The notes under the pieces: generated by a model
Told to the model about the DNA's origin: nothing
The model's database searches: none
The model's input: the letters and a program-made list of their open reading frames with translations, nothing else
Shown: positions 1 through 5,178 of the stretch, one piece after another
Position numbering within the stretch: the stretch's first letter is position 1
How the letters are laid out: each line of letters opens with the position of its first letter
Position numbers and translations under genes: made by a program
Assembly: GCA_017458025.1 (NCBI GenBank)
Contig: JAFTGG010000049.1
Coordinates: forward strand, 1 to 5,339
DNA from: Oscillospiraceae bacterium
Lineage (GTDB): Bacteria > Bacillota > Clostridia > Oscillospirales > Oscillospiraceae
Direction: 5' to 3'
Length of the DNA: 5,339 bases

Positions 1-1
1 C

Positions 2-100
2 GAGCAGTTTGACGCCAAGCACTTCAAGAGTCAGTATCCCGACACCTACGCGCTTTTTAGTAAGCCCGTCAGGGTTGAGCGCGTCGAGGTTTTGGGATAG
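2..100 (+). CDS. C-terminal end of an unidentified protein (partial, 5' end outside window)
   Basis: An open frame enters from the left edge and ends at TAG 98-100, giving 32 residues (starting EQFDAKHFKS and ending VERVEVLG). The tail is hydrophilic, with an aromatic and basic patch (HFKSQYPDTYALF) and no cysteine pair or membrane segment. I do not recognise the family with confidence. It faintly recalls the C-termini of phage YqaJ-type exonucleases in Clostridia, but that is memory of style rather than a motif match. The gene converges on the HNH endonuclease, with only 35 bases between the two stop codons. It could equally be the end of any hypothetical protein. Confidence 0.5.
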   Translation, partial: EQFDAKHFKSQYPDTYALFSKPVRVERVEVLG

Positions 101-135
101 GCGGTTAAACGGGGGGACTCCTTAACCCCGCCGCC
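100..135. other. GC-rich hairpin between two convergent genes
   Basis: The short gap between the converging stops is self-complementary. GGCGG (100-104) plus CGGGG (110-114) can pair with CCCCG (126-130) plus CCGCC (131-135), leaving TTAAA bulged. Alternatively, GGTTAA (103-108) pairs with TTAACC (122-127). No run of T follows on either strand, so it does not look like a standard intrinsic terminator, although its position fits transcript-end control. Confidence 0.35.
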
Positions 136-474
136 TTACTTGAACGGATACCACGCTTCGCCCGTGTGTTCCGCGACCCAATCCGAGACATACTCGACGC
201 AAGCTTGTTCCATGTATTCCGGCGTGCAGTAGTCCGGCATCTCGGGCATGAGTATGCCGTGCGCGGCATTGTGACAACGCGAGCAGAGCGTGATGAGGTT
301 TTCGGGGAAGTCCGAGCCTCCGGCAGAGCGCGGCACAACGTGGTGAATTTGTAGGCGGCGGGTGTCGTCGCAGAGGGCGCATCGCCAGCCGTCCCTGCGA
401 TAGACTTCCCGCCGCCGTTCGTTCGTGAGGTTTGCGCCCATGCCCTTTTTGCGCTTCAATGGTGTTTTCTTCAT
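136..474 (-). CDS. Small HNH endonuclease
   Basis: This encodes a predicted 112-residue HNH-family nuclease, a metal-dependent ββα-fold enzyme that cuts DNA. A lysine-rich head (MKKTPLKRKK) is followed by the HNH core at about residues 22-72. C32 and C35 (CALC) with C64 and C67 form a probable structural zinc site. H44-H45 (IHHVVP), N59 (ENLITLC) and H68 (CH) are the catalytic HNH residues. The tail, residues 80-112, is acidic and has no known motif. The ATG at 474 was chosen because AAAGGA lies 12 bases upstream. The frame opens 27 codons earlier, but that stretch is arginine-rich and lacks a ribosome site. Free-standing genes of this size are common in phages near packaging genes, where they assist terminase, and also occur as orphan homing or defence nucleases. 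No terminase is visible, so the role is open. I see no clear promoter. Confidence 0.85.
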   Translation of the reverse strand: MKKTPLKRKKGMGANLTNERRREVYRRDGWRCALCDDTRRLQIHHVVPRSAGGSDFPENLITLCSRCHNAAHGILMPEMPDYCTPEYMEQACVEYVSDWVAEHTGEAWYPFK

Positions 475-792
475 GGTCTTTGACCGTCCTTTCCGCCGTC
501 TCTCGCGGCCCTCCCGCTGTGACACGCGAGGGCAAGGGCGAAGTGGCGGAGCCATCGGAGCGAAGCGGAGACCCTTGCGCCGCGTGGTACAATGGGAGCG
601 CGAGAGAGACGGGAGGCAGGCTTGACCACGGAGCGCGGAGCGTTAGCCTTGCGGACGTGTCGCACGGCTCCACGTTGCAGTGGCGGCTGAGCCTTGCGCG
701 TCGTGTTCCGCGAACGCGGATACCTCATGTGGGTCAAAGCTCTTTCGCGCCTGCGGGCGCGAAACTCTGCGAGGCTTTTTGTCTACAGTCTG
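475..792. other. Gene-free, repeat- and hairpin-rich spacer
   Basis: No convincing gene or RNA is visible. The stretch holds many short repeats. GCAAGGG (532-538) can pair with CCCTTGC (572-578), and GCCCTC (508-513) with GAGGGC (528-533). GCGAAG recurs at 538 and 560. AGCCTTGCG occurs at 645-653 and 690-698, and its core CCTTGCG also at 573-579. CGTGGT (583-588) pairs with ACCACG (625-630). Several open frames cross it, but none has a ribosome site or a recognisable product. Such composition could be a decayed gene, a phage remnant or a repeat family specific to this organism. Confidence 0.5.
743..764. repeat. Perfect 9-bp hairpin downstream of the peptidase terminator
   Basis: TTTCGCGCC (743-751) and GGCGCGAAA (756-764) form a perfect stem with the four-base loop TGCG. 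On the plus strand five T residues follow, but 11 bases away (776-780), too far for a classical terminator. It sits 30 bases beyond the peptidase terminator and may be a second stop or part of a palindromic repeat family. Confidence 0.45.
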
Positions 793-820
793 AAAAACTC
801 CCGCCGTATGGCGGGAGTTT
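793..820 (-). terminator. Intrinsic terminator of the M23 peptidase gene
   Basis: On the minus strand AAACTCCCGCC, loop ATAC and GGCGGGAGTTT form a perfect 11-bp stem (820-795) ending in an uninterrupted T run that reaches 793. It begins 8 bases beyond the peptidase stop codon (829-831), the expected place for rho-independent termination. Its central 18 bases are identical to those of the terminator between pta and the antiporter gene. Confidence 0.9.
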
Positions 821-828
821 CTGCGTAT

Positions 829-2526
829 TTACGGCAGATAGCCGAGCGGGTTGACATACGAGCCGTTCTTCTGAACGCCAAAGTGGCAGTGCGCGCCGCT
901 GGTGACGCCGGAGGTGCCGACATAGGCGATCTTCTGTCCCTTGTAGACGTGCTGCCCCGCCGAGACGGCAAAGGAGCTGCAATGCTCGTAATACGTCTTG
1001 TAGCCGTTGCCGTGGTTGATGATGACGGTGTAGCCCATCGCGCCCTTGTAGCCCGTGTACTCGACCGTGCCGCCGTCGGAAGCGACGATGGTCGTGCCGT
1101 AGGCGCAGGCGATGTCGATGCCCTGATGGTAGGTCGACGCGCCGCGAATGCCCGTGTTGCGGTAGCCGAAGCCGGAGGTGATGCGGCCCGAAACCGGCCA
1201 GCGGAAGCTGCCGGTGGGCATCCAGCTCGGACGCTCCTTCGTGCCGCGCGCGCGCGTTTCGGTCTTGGGCGCGGTCAGCATAACCCGCGAAATGACCGTG
1301 CGCTCGGTCTCCACGCCGTTGACGTACTCCACGTCCGCGACGATGTCCGCCTTGCCGTACTCGCCCTTGACGATGACGCGCGTATCGCCCTGGTACATAG
1401 AGCTGTCGTCCTCGTAGATGATGTCGTAATCGACGTCGTCGACGTAGTTCTGGCGCTCCGTGACCTTCACGGTCAGATACGGGATTTCCTTGCTCAGCAC
1501 CAGCTCGTCGCCGATGTTGATGCGGTTGATGTTATAACCCGGGTTCAGCGCGAGGAGCTCGTCGTTGGTCATATCGTTGCGCGACGCGATCTTCGTCCAG
1601 GTATCGCCGCTGACGACCGTGTACGTCTCCTCGCCCACCTTCGTGCTGTTGACGACCTCCGCGATGTAGCCGAGGTTCACCAGACTGTCGGTGGGAACGT
1701 AGCCCTCGCTGATGCGCACATCCTCGACAAAGTCGACGGACAGCGTGTCCTCCGACGCGTTGATCTGCGCGATCTGGTCAATCAGCGCTTCGCGCGCGCC
1801 CTCATACTGCGTCGAGCCGACCAGCTCGTCGTCGATATACAGCGAATAGCCATAGGTCACGAGGCCGATCTCGTCGGTCAGCTCCTTTTCGAGGTTGTCG
1901 ATCTCGCCCAGCTCGCTGCGGCGCACAAGGCCGCTGGAGTATTGGATCGAATCCTCGTCAAAGGAATAAGAAGCGCCCATCGTCTCGACGATGTTGCCCT
2001 CGACCTTCGCGGCGATCTTCTGCGCCTCGGCGGCATCGCGGACGATCTCCAGCGTCTCGCCGTTATAGCTCACGGCGGTGCCGGTGGTGTAGAGCGAGAA
2101 AAACACGGCGACGACGGAGAACACCAGCGCCACGGCGACAAACGCCAGCGGGCGCAGACGGTTCTGGCGCGTCGTGCGCGCGGCGACCGCAGTGTCGAAG
2201 CTCAGGCTGCGGCGGCGGCGGCGCGAGAAGCGCTCCCGCACCCGCGACTTCCACATCGGGAATAACCCGGGGATCAGCAGCAGAAGCTGCACGATCCGGC
2301 GGTTGGACTCGGGGAAGCGCCCCGCCTTGTGCTCGCTCACCAACGTTTTCATGCGCGGTCCGACGCGGCGGATACGCGACCAGAGCAGGTCCGGCAGCCC
2401 CGCGATCCACGCGAGCGCCGCCGCGAGCAGCTCCGCGAACGAGAGCTCCTCGCGCTCGCGTTCGCGCCGCTGCTCGGCCCGTCCGGCGTTTTTCGTATGA
2501 TCGATGTTTTGGTCAGGCTTTGACAT
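829..2526 (-). CDS. Membrane-anchored M23 metallopeptidase with LysM and G5 domains
   Basis: This 565-residue predicted cell-wall hydrolase should cut peptide cross-links of peptidoglycan on the outer face of the membrane. Residues 1-124 are basic and probably cytoplasmic. One membrane helix lies at about 125-147. Residues 150-300 are an acidic extracellular region of unknown fold. A LysM domain (about 301-345, TYTVVSGDTW to IGDELVL) should bind glycan. A G5 domain (about 349-425) follows, then the M23 peptidase (about 447-560). Zinc and catalytic residues are all present: H467 and D471 (HQGID), H515 (YYEH), H546 and H548 (HCH). The enzyme should therefore be active, unlike degenerate EnvC/NlpD-type relatives. 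The ATG at 2526 has GAGGA (2535-2539) eight bases upstream. The gene has its own promoter and terminator. Likely roles are wall remodelling during growth, division or sporulation; the sequence does not decide among them. Confidence 0.93.
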   Translation of the reverse strand: MSKPDQNIDHTKNAGRAEQRREREREELSFAELLAAALAWIAGLPDLLWSRIRRVGPRMKTLVSEHKAGRFPESNRRIVQLLLLIPGLFPMWKSRVRERFSRRRRRSLSFDTAVAARTTRQNRLRPLAFVAVALVFSVVAVFFSLYTTGTAVSYNGETLEIVRDAAEAQKIAAKVEGNIVETMGASYSFDEDSIQYSSGLVRRSELGEIDNLEKELTDEIGLVTYGYSLYIDDELVGSTQYEGAREALIDQIAQINASEDTLSVDFVEDVRISEGYVPTDSLVNLGYIAEVVNSTKVGEETYTVVSGDTWTKIASRNDMTNDELLALNPGYNINRINIGDELVLSKEIPYLTVKVTERQNYVDDVDYDIIYEDDSSMYQGDTRVIVKGEYGKADIVADVEYVNGVETERTVISRVMLTAPKTETRARGTKERPSWMPTGSFRWPVSGRITSGFGYRNTGIRGASTYHQGIDIACAYGTTIVASDGGTVEYTGYKGAMGYTVIINHGNGYKTYYEHCSSFAVSAGQHVYKGQKIAYVGTSGVTSGAHCHFGVQKNGSYVNPLGYLP

Positions 2527-2561
2527 GCATTTGATCCTCGATCACAGTATCTCCCAAAATG

Positions 2562-2576
2562 GTTACAAATTGTAAC
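2562..2576. promoter_or_regulatory. Palindromic operator candidate at the peptidase transcript start
   Basis: GTTACAAATTGTAAC is a perfect 7-1-7 inverted repeat. The predicted transcript start of the peptidase gene, about seven bases past its -10, falls next to its outer edge at about 2577, so a protein bound here would block initiation. The half-site TGTAAC resembles the half-site of the wall-stress regulator WalR, which controls M23 autolysins in Bacillus. WalR uses direct rather than inverted half-sites, so the regulator is unknown. Confidence 0.5.
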
Positions 2577-2583
2577 GAATAGC

Positions 2584-2612
2584 ATCATACAATGTTTTCC
2601 AAGGCTCGTCAA
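2584..2612 (-). promoter_or_regulatory. Promoter of the M23 peptidase gene
   Basis: On the minus strand, -35 TTGACG (2612-2607) and -10 TATGAT (2589-2584) are separated by exactly 17 bases, close to the SigA/sigma-70 consensus. The predicted start near 2577 gives a leader of about 50 bases before the ATG at 2526. Confidence 0.8.
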
Positions 2613-2710
2613 GCAAAATTTCCCGGCAAAAATTGCCAAGAAATCGGGAGAACGGCAGGATTTTACCATATTTGGGAAATGTTTGGCGTTATGACTACCA
2701 CATCTTCCGC

Positions 2711-2722
2711 TTTTGCGCAAAA
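2711..2722. promoter_or_regulatory. 12-bp palindrome in the divergent promoter gap
   Basis: TTTTGCGCAAAA is a perfect palindrome about 32 bases upstream of the pta -35 and about 100 bases upstream of the peptidase -35. Its position would suit an activator or repressor site for pta. A perfect 12-mer can also arise by chance in AT-rich DNA. Confidence 0.25.
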
Positions 2723-2742
2723 TGTAGATTTTTCAAAAAATG

Positions 2743-2752
2743 CGTCCGGACG
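2743..2752. promoter_or_regulatory. 10-bp palindrome abutting the pta -35
   Basis: CGTCCGGACG is a perfect palindrome ending one base before the pta -35 hexamer. It is a GC island in an AT-rich stretch. A regulator bound here would touch the -35 region, but no known site matches it. Confidence 0.25.
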
Positions 2753-2753
2753 G

Positions 2754-2782
2754 TTGAGCGAACACAAATTATGATGTATGAT
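2754..2782 (+). promoter_or_regulatory. Promoter of pta
   Basis: -35 TTGAGC (2754-2759) and -10 TATGAT (2777-2782) have the ideal 17-base spacing. The predicted start near 2789 gives a leader of about 50 bases. A second TATGAT at 2770-2775 is only 10 bases from the -35 and is less likely to be used. Confidence 0.8.
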
Positions 2783-2796
2783 GTAGCTGTTAATTT

Positions 2797-2819
2797 TTGC
2801 CGCGGCACCGCGGCGGCAA
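2797..2819 (+). promoter_or_regulatory. GC-rich hairpin in the pta leader
   Basis: TTGCCGC (2797-2803) can pair with GCGGCAA (2813-2819). Alternatively, GCCGCG (2799-2804) pairs with CGCGGC (2809-2814) around a GCAC loop. The hairpin lies near the 5' end of the predicted mRNA and ends five bases before the Shine-Dalgarno AGGAGG (2825-2830). It could protect the transcript end or modulate ribosome access; no riboswitch family is recognised. Confidence 0.45.
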
Positions 2820-2840
2820 TGTTTAGGAGGAAAGCGCAAT

Positions 2841-3821
2841 ATGTTTGGTTTTGGCGAAATGATCAAAGGCCTGAAGGCCAACCCCAAGACGATCGTGTTC
2901 ACCGAGGGCACCGACGCCCGTATTCTCGAAGCGAGCGCGCGCCTGCTGTCCGGTACGTTTTTGAAGCCGATCCTGATCGGCAAGGAAAACGAGGTCTTTG
3001 AAGCGGCGGAAGAAGCCGGCTTCAACATTCGCGGCGCGGAGATCGTCGATCCCGACAGCTATCCCCGCATGGACGAGATGGTCGCGAAGATGGTCGAGCT
3101 GCGCAAGGGCAAGATGACCGAGGAGCAGTGCCGCGACGCGCTCAAGCACGCCAACTATTTCGGCACGATGCTCGTCGCGATGGGCGAGGCGGACTGCCTG
3201 CTCGGCGGCGCCACCTATTCTACCGCCGACACCGTGCGCCCGGCGCTCCAGCTCGTCAAGACCAAGCCCGGCAACAAGATCGTATCCTCCTGCTTTATCA
3301 TGGTCCGCGAGCGCGCCACCGGCGAGAACGAGGTCCTCGCTATGGCGGACTGCGCCATCAACATCGACCCCACCGAGGACGACCTCGTCGAGATCGCGAC
3401 CGAGACGGTCAAGTGCGGCCGCGTGTTCGGCATCGACCCGCGCGTGGCGTTCCTGAGCTACTCCACCAAGGGCAGCGGCAAGGGCGAGACCGTCGATAAG
3501 ATGCGCAACGCCTGCGCCAAGACCCAGGCCGCGATGCCCGACGTGCCGGTGGACGGCGAAATGCAGTTCGACGCGGCGACCTCCCCCGTGGTGGCGCGCA
3601 CGAAGCACCTCGACGGCGGCGTCGGCGGCAAGGCGAACGTGTTCGTGTTCCCCGACATCAACGCCGGCAACATCGGCTACAAGATCGCGCAGCGCCTCGG
3701 CGGCTTCGACGCCTACGGCCCGATCCTGCTCGGCCTGAACGCGCCGATCAACGACCTCTCCCGCGGCTGCAACGGACAGGAGGTCTATTCGATGGCGATC
3801 ATCACCGCGAGCCTCGCGTAA
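2841..3821 (+). CDS. pta: Phosphate acetyltransferase (phosphotransacetylase)
   Basis: This cytoplasmic enzyme interconverts acetyl-CoA plus phosphate and acetyl phosphate plus CoA. With acetate kinase it makes ATP from acetyl-CoA during fermentation. The 326-residue length fits the short, single-domain PTA_PTB family, without the DRTGG/AAA-like N-terminal part of enterobacterial Pta. Family landmarks are FTEGTDARILEAS (20-32), LLGGATYSTADTVRPALQ (120-137), SYSTKGSG (206-213), DGEMQFDAA (238-246), NVFVFPDINAGNIGYKIAQR (266-285) and GPILLGLNAPINDLSRG (293-309). S307-R308 correspond to the Ser-Arg pair implicated in CoA binding and catalysis in the Methanosarcina enzyme. AGGAGG ends 10 bases before the ATG. 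Promoter and terminator bracket the gene alone. The usual partner ackA is not adjacent. Phosphate butyryltransferase is the closest alternative, but the motifs favour Pta. Confidence 0.95.
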   Translation: MFGFGEMIKGLKANPKTIVFTEGTDARILEASARLLSGTFLKPILIGKENEVFEAAEEAGFNIRGAEIVDPDSYPRMDEMVAKMVELRKGKMTEEQCRDALKHANYFGTMLVAMGEADCLLGGATYSTADTVRPALQLVKTKPGNKIVSSCFIMVRERATGENEVLAMADCAINIDPTEDDLVEIATETVKCGRVFGIDPRVAFLSYSTKGSGKGETVDKMRNACAKTQAAMPDVPVDGEMQFDAATSPVVARTKHLDGGVGGKANVFVFPDINAGNIGYKIAQRLGGFDAYGPILLGLNAPINDLSRGCNGQEVYSMAIITASLA

Positions 3822-3854
3822 TACTTTATTTAAGTGGGTTCAGTATAAATTGAC

Positions 3855-3896
3855 GCATAAAAAAGTTCCCGCCGTATGGCGGGAACTTTTTTATGC
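3855..3896. terminator. Bidirectional terminator between pta and the antiporter gene
   Basis: GCATAAAAAAGTTCCCGCC (3855-3873) and its exact complement (3878-3896) form a 19-bp perfect stem around the loop GTAT. Each strand reads a GC-rich stem followed by six T residues. It therefore serves pta (stop at 3821) on the plus strand and the antiporter gene (stop at 3900-3902) on the minus strand, sitting only three bases beyond the latter. Confidence 0.93.
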
Positions 3897-3899
3897 AGA

Positions 3900-4862
3900 T
3901 CACATCATGAACTGTACCGCGCAGAACGCCGCGTAGATGCACAGCAGCACGACGCCCTGCCAGCGGGCGAGCTTCCCCTTTGCCAGCGCGGGCACGGTGA
4001 GCAGCAGCATCACCGCGAACATCACGGGGATATCCATGACGAGCGACGCGCTGCGCCCCGCGATCGTCGAGCCCTGCGGGATGGAGAACGGCGAAAGCGT
4101 CATGGACGCGCCGGATACCAGCACGAGGTTAAAGAGGTTCGCGCCGATCACGTTGCCGAGCGACAGCGCGCTGTGCCCCTTGACGAGCGACGTGACGGCG
4201 GTCACGAGCTCGGGCAGCGACGTGCCGAGCGCGACGAAGGTCAGCGCGATGACGCTCTCGGGCACGCCCAGCGCCTGCGCGATCAGCGTGCCGTTGTCGA
4301 CCAGCAGGTTCGCGCCCACCGCGATCAGCGCCGCGCCGACGACGAGGAGCAGCAGCTCCTGCCAGAGCGGGAGCTCTTTGATTTCCTCCTCCGGCTCCGC
4401 CGTATCGGGCCGCCCTTTCATCTGACGCACCGTCATAATCATGTAAACGACGAACATCGACAGCAGCGTGACGCCGGTGATGCGCCCAAAGTCCCCGCTC
4501 GTATACGCGACGAGCGCGAACGTCGCCGCCGCGGCAAAGAACCACGCCACCGGCGTCTTGAGCGCCGCCTTGTCGACCCTGCCCGGCCGCACCGCGACGG
4601 TCAGCGCCGCGATCAGCGCCGTGTTGCAGATGACGGAGCCGATGGCGTTGCCGTAGGCGATCTCGCCGTGCCCGCTGAGCGCCGAGGTGGTGGAGACCAT
4701 GACCTCCGGCAGCGTCGTGCCGATGGACACGACCGTCGCGCCGATGAGCAGCTCCGGCAGATGGAACCGCCGCGCGAGGCCCGTCGCGCCGTCCACGAAC
4801 CAGTCGCCGCCCTTGATGAGGCACACGAGGCCGGCGAGGAACAATAAGACAGGTACCAGCAT
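3900..4862 (-). CDS. Calcium/sodium antiporter, CaCA superfamily (YrbG-like)
   Basis: This is an inner-membrane cation/Ca2+ exchanger of 320 residues with about ten hydrophobic helices and the inverted two-fold repeat of the family. Repeat 1 carries GTTLPE (48-53) and GNAIGS (71-76). Repeat 2 carries GTSLPE (213-218) and GNVIGAN (236-242). E53 and E218 are the expected central ion ligands, and N80 and N245 occupy the partner positions. An acidic cytoplasmic loop (about 146-166, RQMKGRPDTAEPEEE) divides the halves. The family exchanges Ca2+ for Na+ or H+, but the ion pair cannot be read from sequence. The ATG at 4862 was chosen because AAAGGAG lies eight bases upstream. An ATG two codons earlier is too close to that site, and the longer frame to 4925 would run through the promoter. 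The promoter carries a strong palindrome, so expression is probably regulated. Confidence 0.93.
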   Translation of the reverse strand: MLVPVLLFLAGLVCLIKGGDWFVDGATGLARRFHLPELLIGATVVSIGTTLPEVMVSTTSALSGHGEIAYGNAIGSVICNTALIAALTVAVRPGRVDKAALKTPVAWFFAAAATFALVAYTSGDFGRITGVTLLSMFVVYMIMTVRQMKGRPDTAEPEEEIKELPLWQELLLLVVGAALIAVGANLLVDNGTLIAQALGVPESVIALTFVALGTSLPELVTAVTSLVKGHSALSLGNVIGANLFNLVLVSGASMTLSPFSIPQGSTIAGRSASLVMDIPVMFAVMLLLTVPALAKGKLARWQGVVLLCIYAAFCAVQFMM

Positions 4863-4870
4863 TTGCATCT

Positions 4871-4877
4871 CTCCTTT
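4871..4877 (-). promoter_or_regulatory. Ribosome binding site deciding the antiporter start
   Basis: AAAGGAG on the minus strand ends eight bases before the ATG at 4862 and only two bases before the alternative ATG at 4868, favouring the downstream start. Its first base is also the last base of the promoter palindrome. Confidence 0.8.
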
Positions 4878-4898
4878 ATAATGACGCGGGTCATTATA
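4877..4898. promoter_or_regulatory. 22-base operator-like inverted repeat in the antiporter promoter
   Basis: TATAATGAC (4877-4885) and GTCATTATA (4890-4898) are perfect 9-base arms around GCGG. The minus-strand -10 TATAAT (4898-4893) is inside one arm, the predicted transcript start (about 4886) is at the centre, and the other arm touches the Shine-Dalgarno. A dimeric repressor here would block transcription. Nine-base arms and centred two-fold symmetry suit MarR-, TetR- or Fur-like dimers; the actual regulator is not in the window. The same repeat could fold as an mRNA hairpin if the transcript starts upstream of it. Confidence 0.65.
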
Positions 4899-4921
4899 TG
4901 TGACGAAGCGCCAAAGCGCAA
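4893..4921 (-). promoter_or_regulatory. Promoter of the antiporter gene
   Basis: On the minus strand -35 TTGCGC (4921-4916) and a consensus -10 TATAAT (4898-4893) have 17-base spacing. Predicted transcription begins near 4886, giving a very short leader of about 24 bases. Confidence 0.8.
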
Positions 4922-4925
4922 GCAA

Positions 4926-5087
4926 AAATCAAATTTCATACAGAATTTTAATATCGCAATAAGGAAGAACCACAGGCGCCGTCCCGGACGAGGCATAGAG
5001 CCTCAAACGGAAGAAGCGCGGGGCCGAACGGTCTGAGGCAATCGAGGCACAGGCAGTTCGGCGAGGCAAGCGCCGGAAATATAGGAA
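4926..5087. other. Gene-free region with nested inverted repeats; possible structured RNA
   Basis: No protein gene is supported here. After an AT-rich start (4926-4970) the region becomes GC-rich and self-complementary. GGCGC (4975-4979) can pair with GCGCC (5070-5074). These enclose GAGGC (4990-4994) with GCCTC (5000-5004), and GCCGAAC (5023-5029) with GTTCGGC (5056-5062). GAGGCA occurs four times (4990, 5035, 5044 and 5063). A T-tract hairpin follows at 5088. This would fit a plus-strand small RNA of about 160 bases, but only a weak -10-like TAATAT (4949-4954) without a good -35 is seen. I could not match it to tRNA, 6S, SRP, tmRNA, RNase P or a known riboswitch. Confidence 0.3.
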
Positions 5088-5123
5088 CGCCCTGCCAAGA
5101 CCGGCAGGGCGATTTTCTCTTTT
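5088..5123 (+). terminator. Intrinsic terminator-like hairpin, best on the plus strand
   Basis: CGCCCTGCC (5088-5096) and GGCAGGGCG (5103-5111) form a perfect 9-bp stem with loop AAGACC, followed on the plus strand by the T-rich ATTTTCTCTTTT. On the minus strand the stem is followed by TTCCTATATTT, a poorer tract, yet the only identified gene ending near here is the minus-strand permease. It may end that transcript, or a plus-strand small RNA. Confidence 0.5.
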
Positions 5124-5172
5124 AGGGAAGTCTGAAACCGTGTTTTCTCTTTAGGCAAGACAAAAGAGAAAA
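5113..5172. repeat. TTTTCTCTTT direct and inverted repeats downstream of the permease gene
   Basis: TTTTCTCTTT occurs at 5113-5122 and 5143-5152, both followed by (T)AGG. The complement AAAGAGAAAA is at 5163-5172. The inverted copy can pair with the near copy (10 bp, extended by AACCG at 5136-5140 and CGGTT at 5175-5179) or with the far copy (11 bp, using 5162 and 5123), but not both. It overlaps the T tract of the hairpin at 5088 and reaches the permease stop codon. Confidence 0.55.
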
Positions 5173-5178
5173 GGCGGT

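Noticed and set aside
475..555. Longer N-terminus for the HNH endonuclease starting at 555
   Set aside because: The added 27 residues are proline- and arginine-rich, the upstream start lacks a ribosome site, and MKKTPLKRKK with an upstream AAAGGA is a normal beginning.
588..593. TACAAT as a plus-strand -10
   Set aside because: No usable -35 lies 16-18 bases upstream and no gene follows on the plus strand.
694..2265. Plus-strand open frame of 523 codons
   Set aside because: It lies antisense to the M23 peptidase, whose LysM, G5 and M23 motifs are unmistakable. The plus frame has low-complexity Arg/Ala/Val/Asp composition typical of GC-rich antisense shadows and no ribosome site.
2562..2576. 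Assignment of the palindrome as a WalR site
   Set aside because: WalR uses direct half-sites with a five-base gap; neither strand shows a second TGTAA-type half-site at that spacing.
2823..3608. Minus-strand open frame of 261 codons over pta
   Set aside because: It is antisense to a full-length canonical Pta, with His/Gly/Ala/Leu-biased composition and no family motif.
3876..4847. Plus-strand open frame of 323 codons
   Set aside because: It is antisense to the antiporter, is dominated by Arg, His, Glu and Asp, and begins within the terminator hairpin.
4863..4925. Longer antiporter start at 4925 or the ATG at 4868
   Set aside because: Position 4925 would put the start upstream of the -35 and -10. 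The ATG at 4868 is only two bases from the Shine-Dalgarno.
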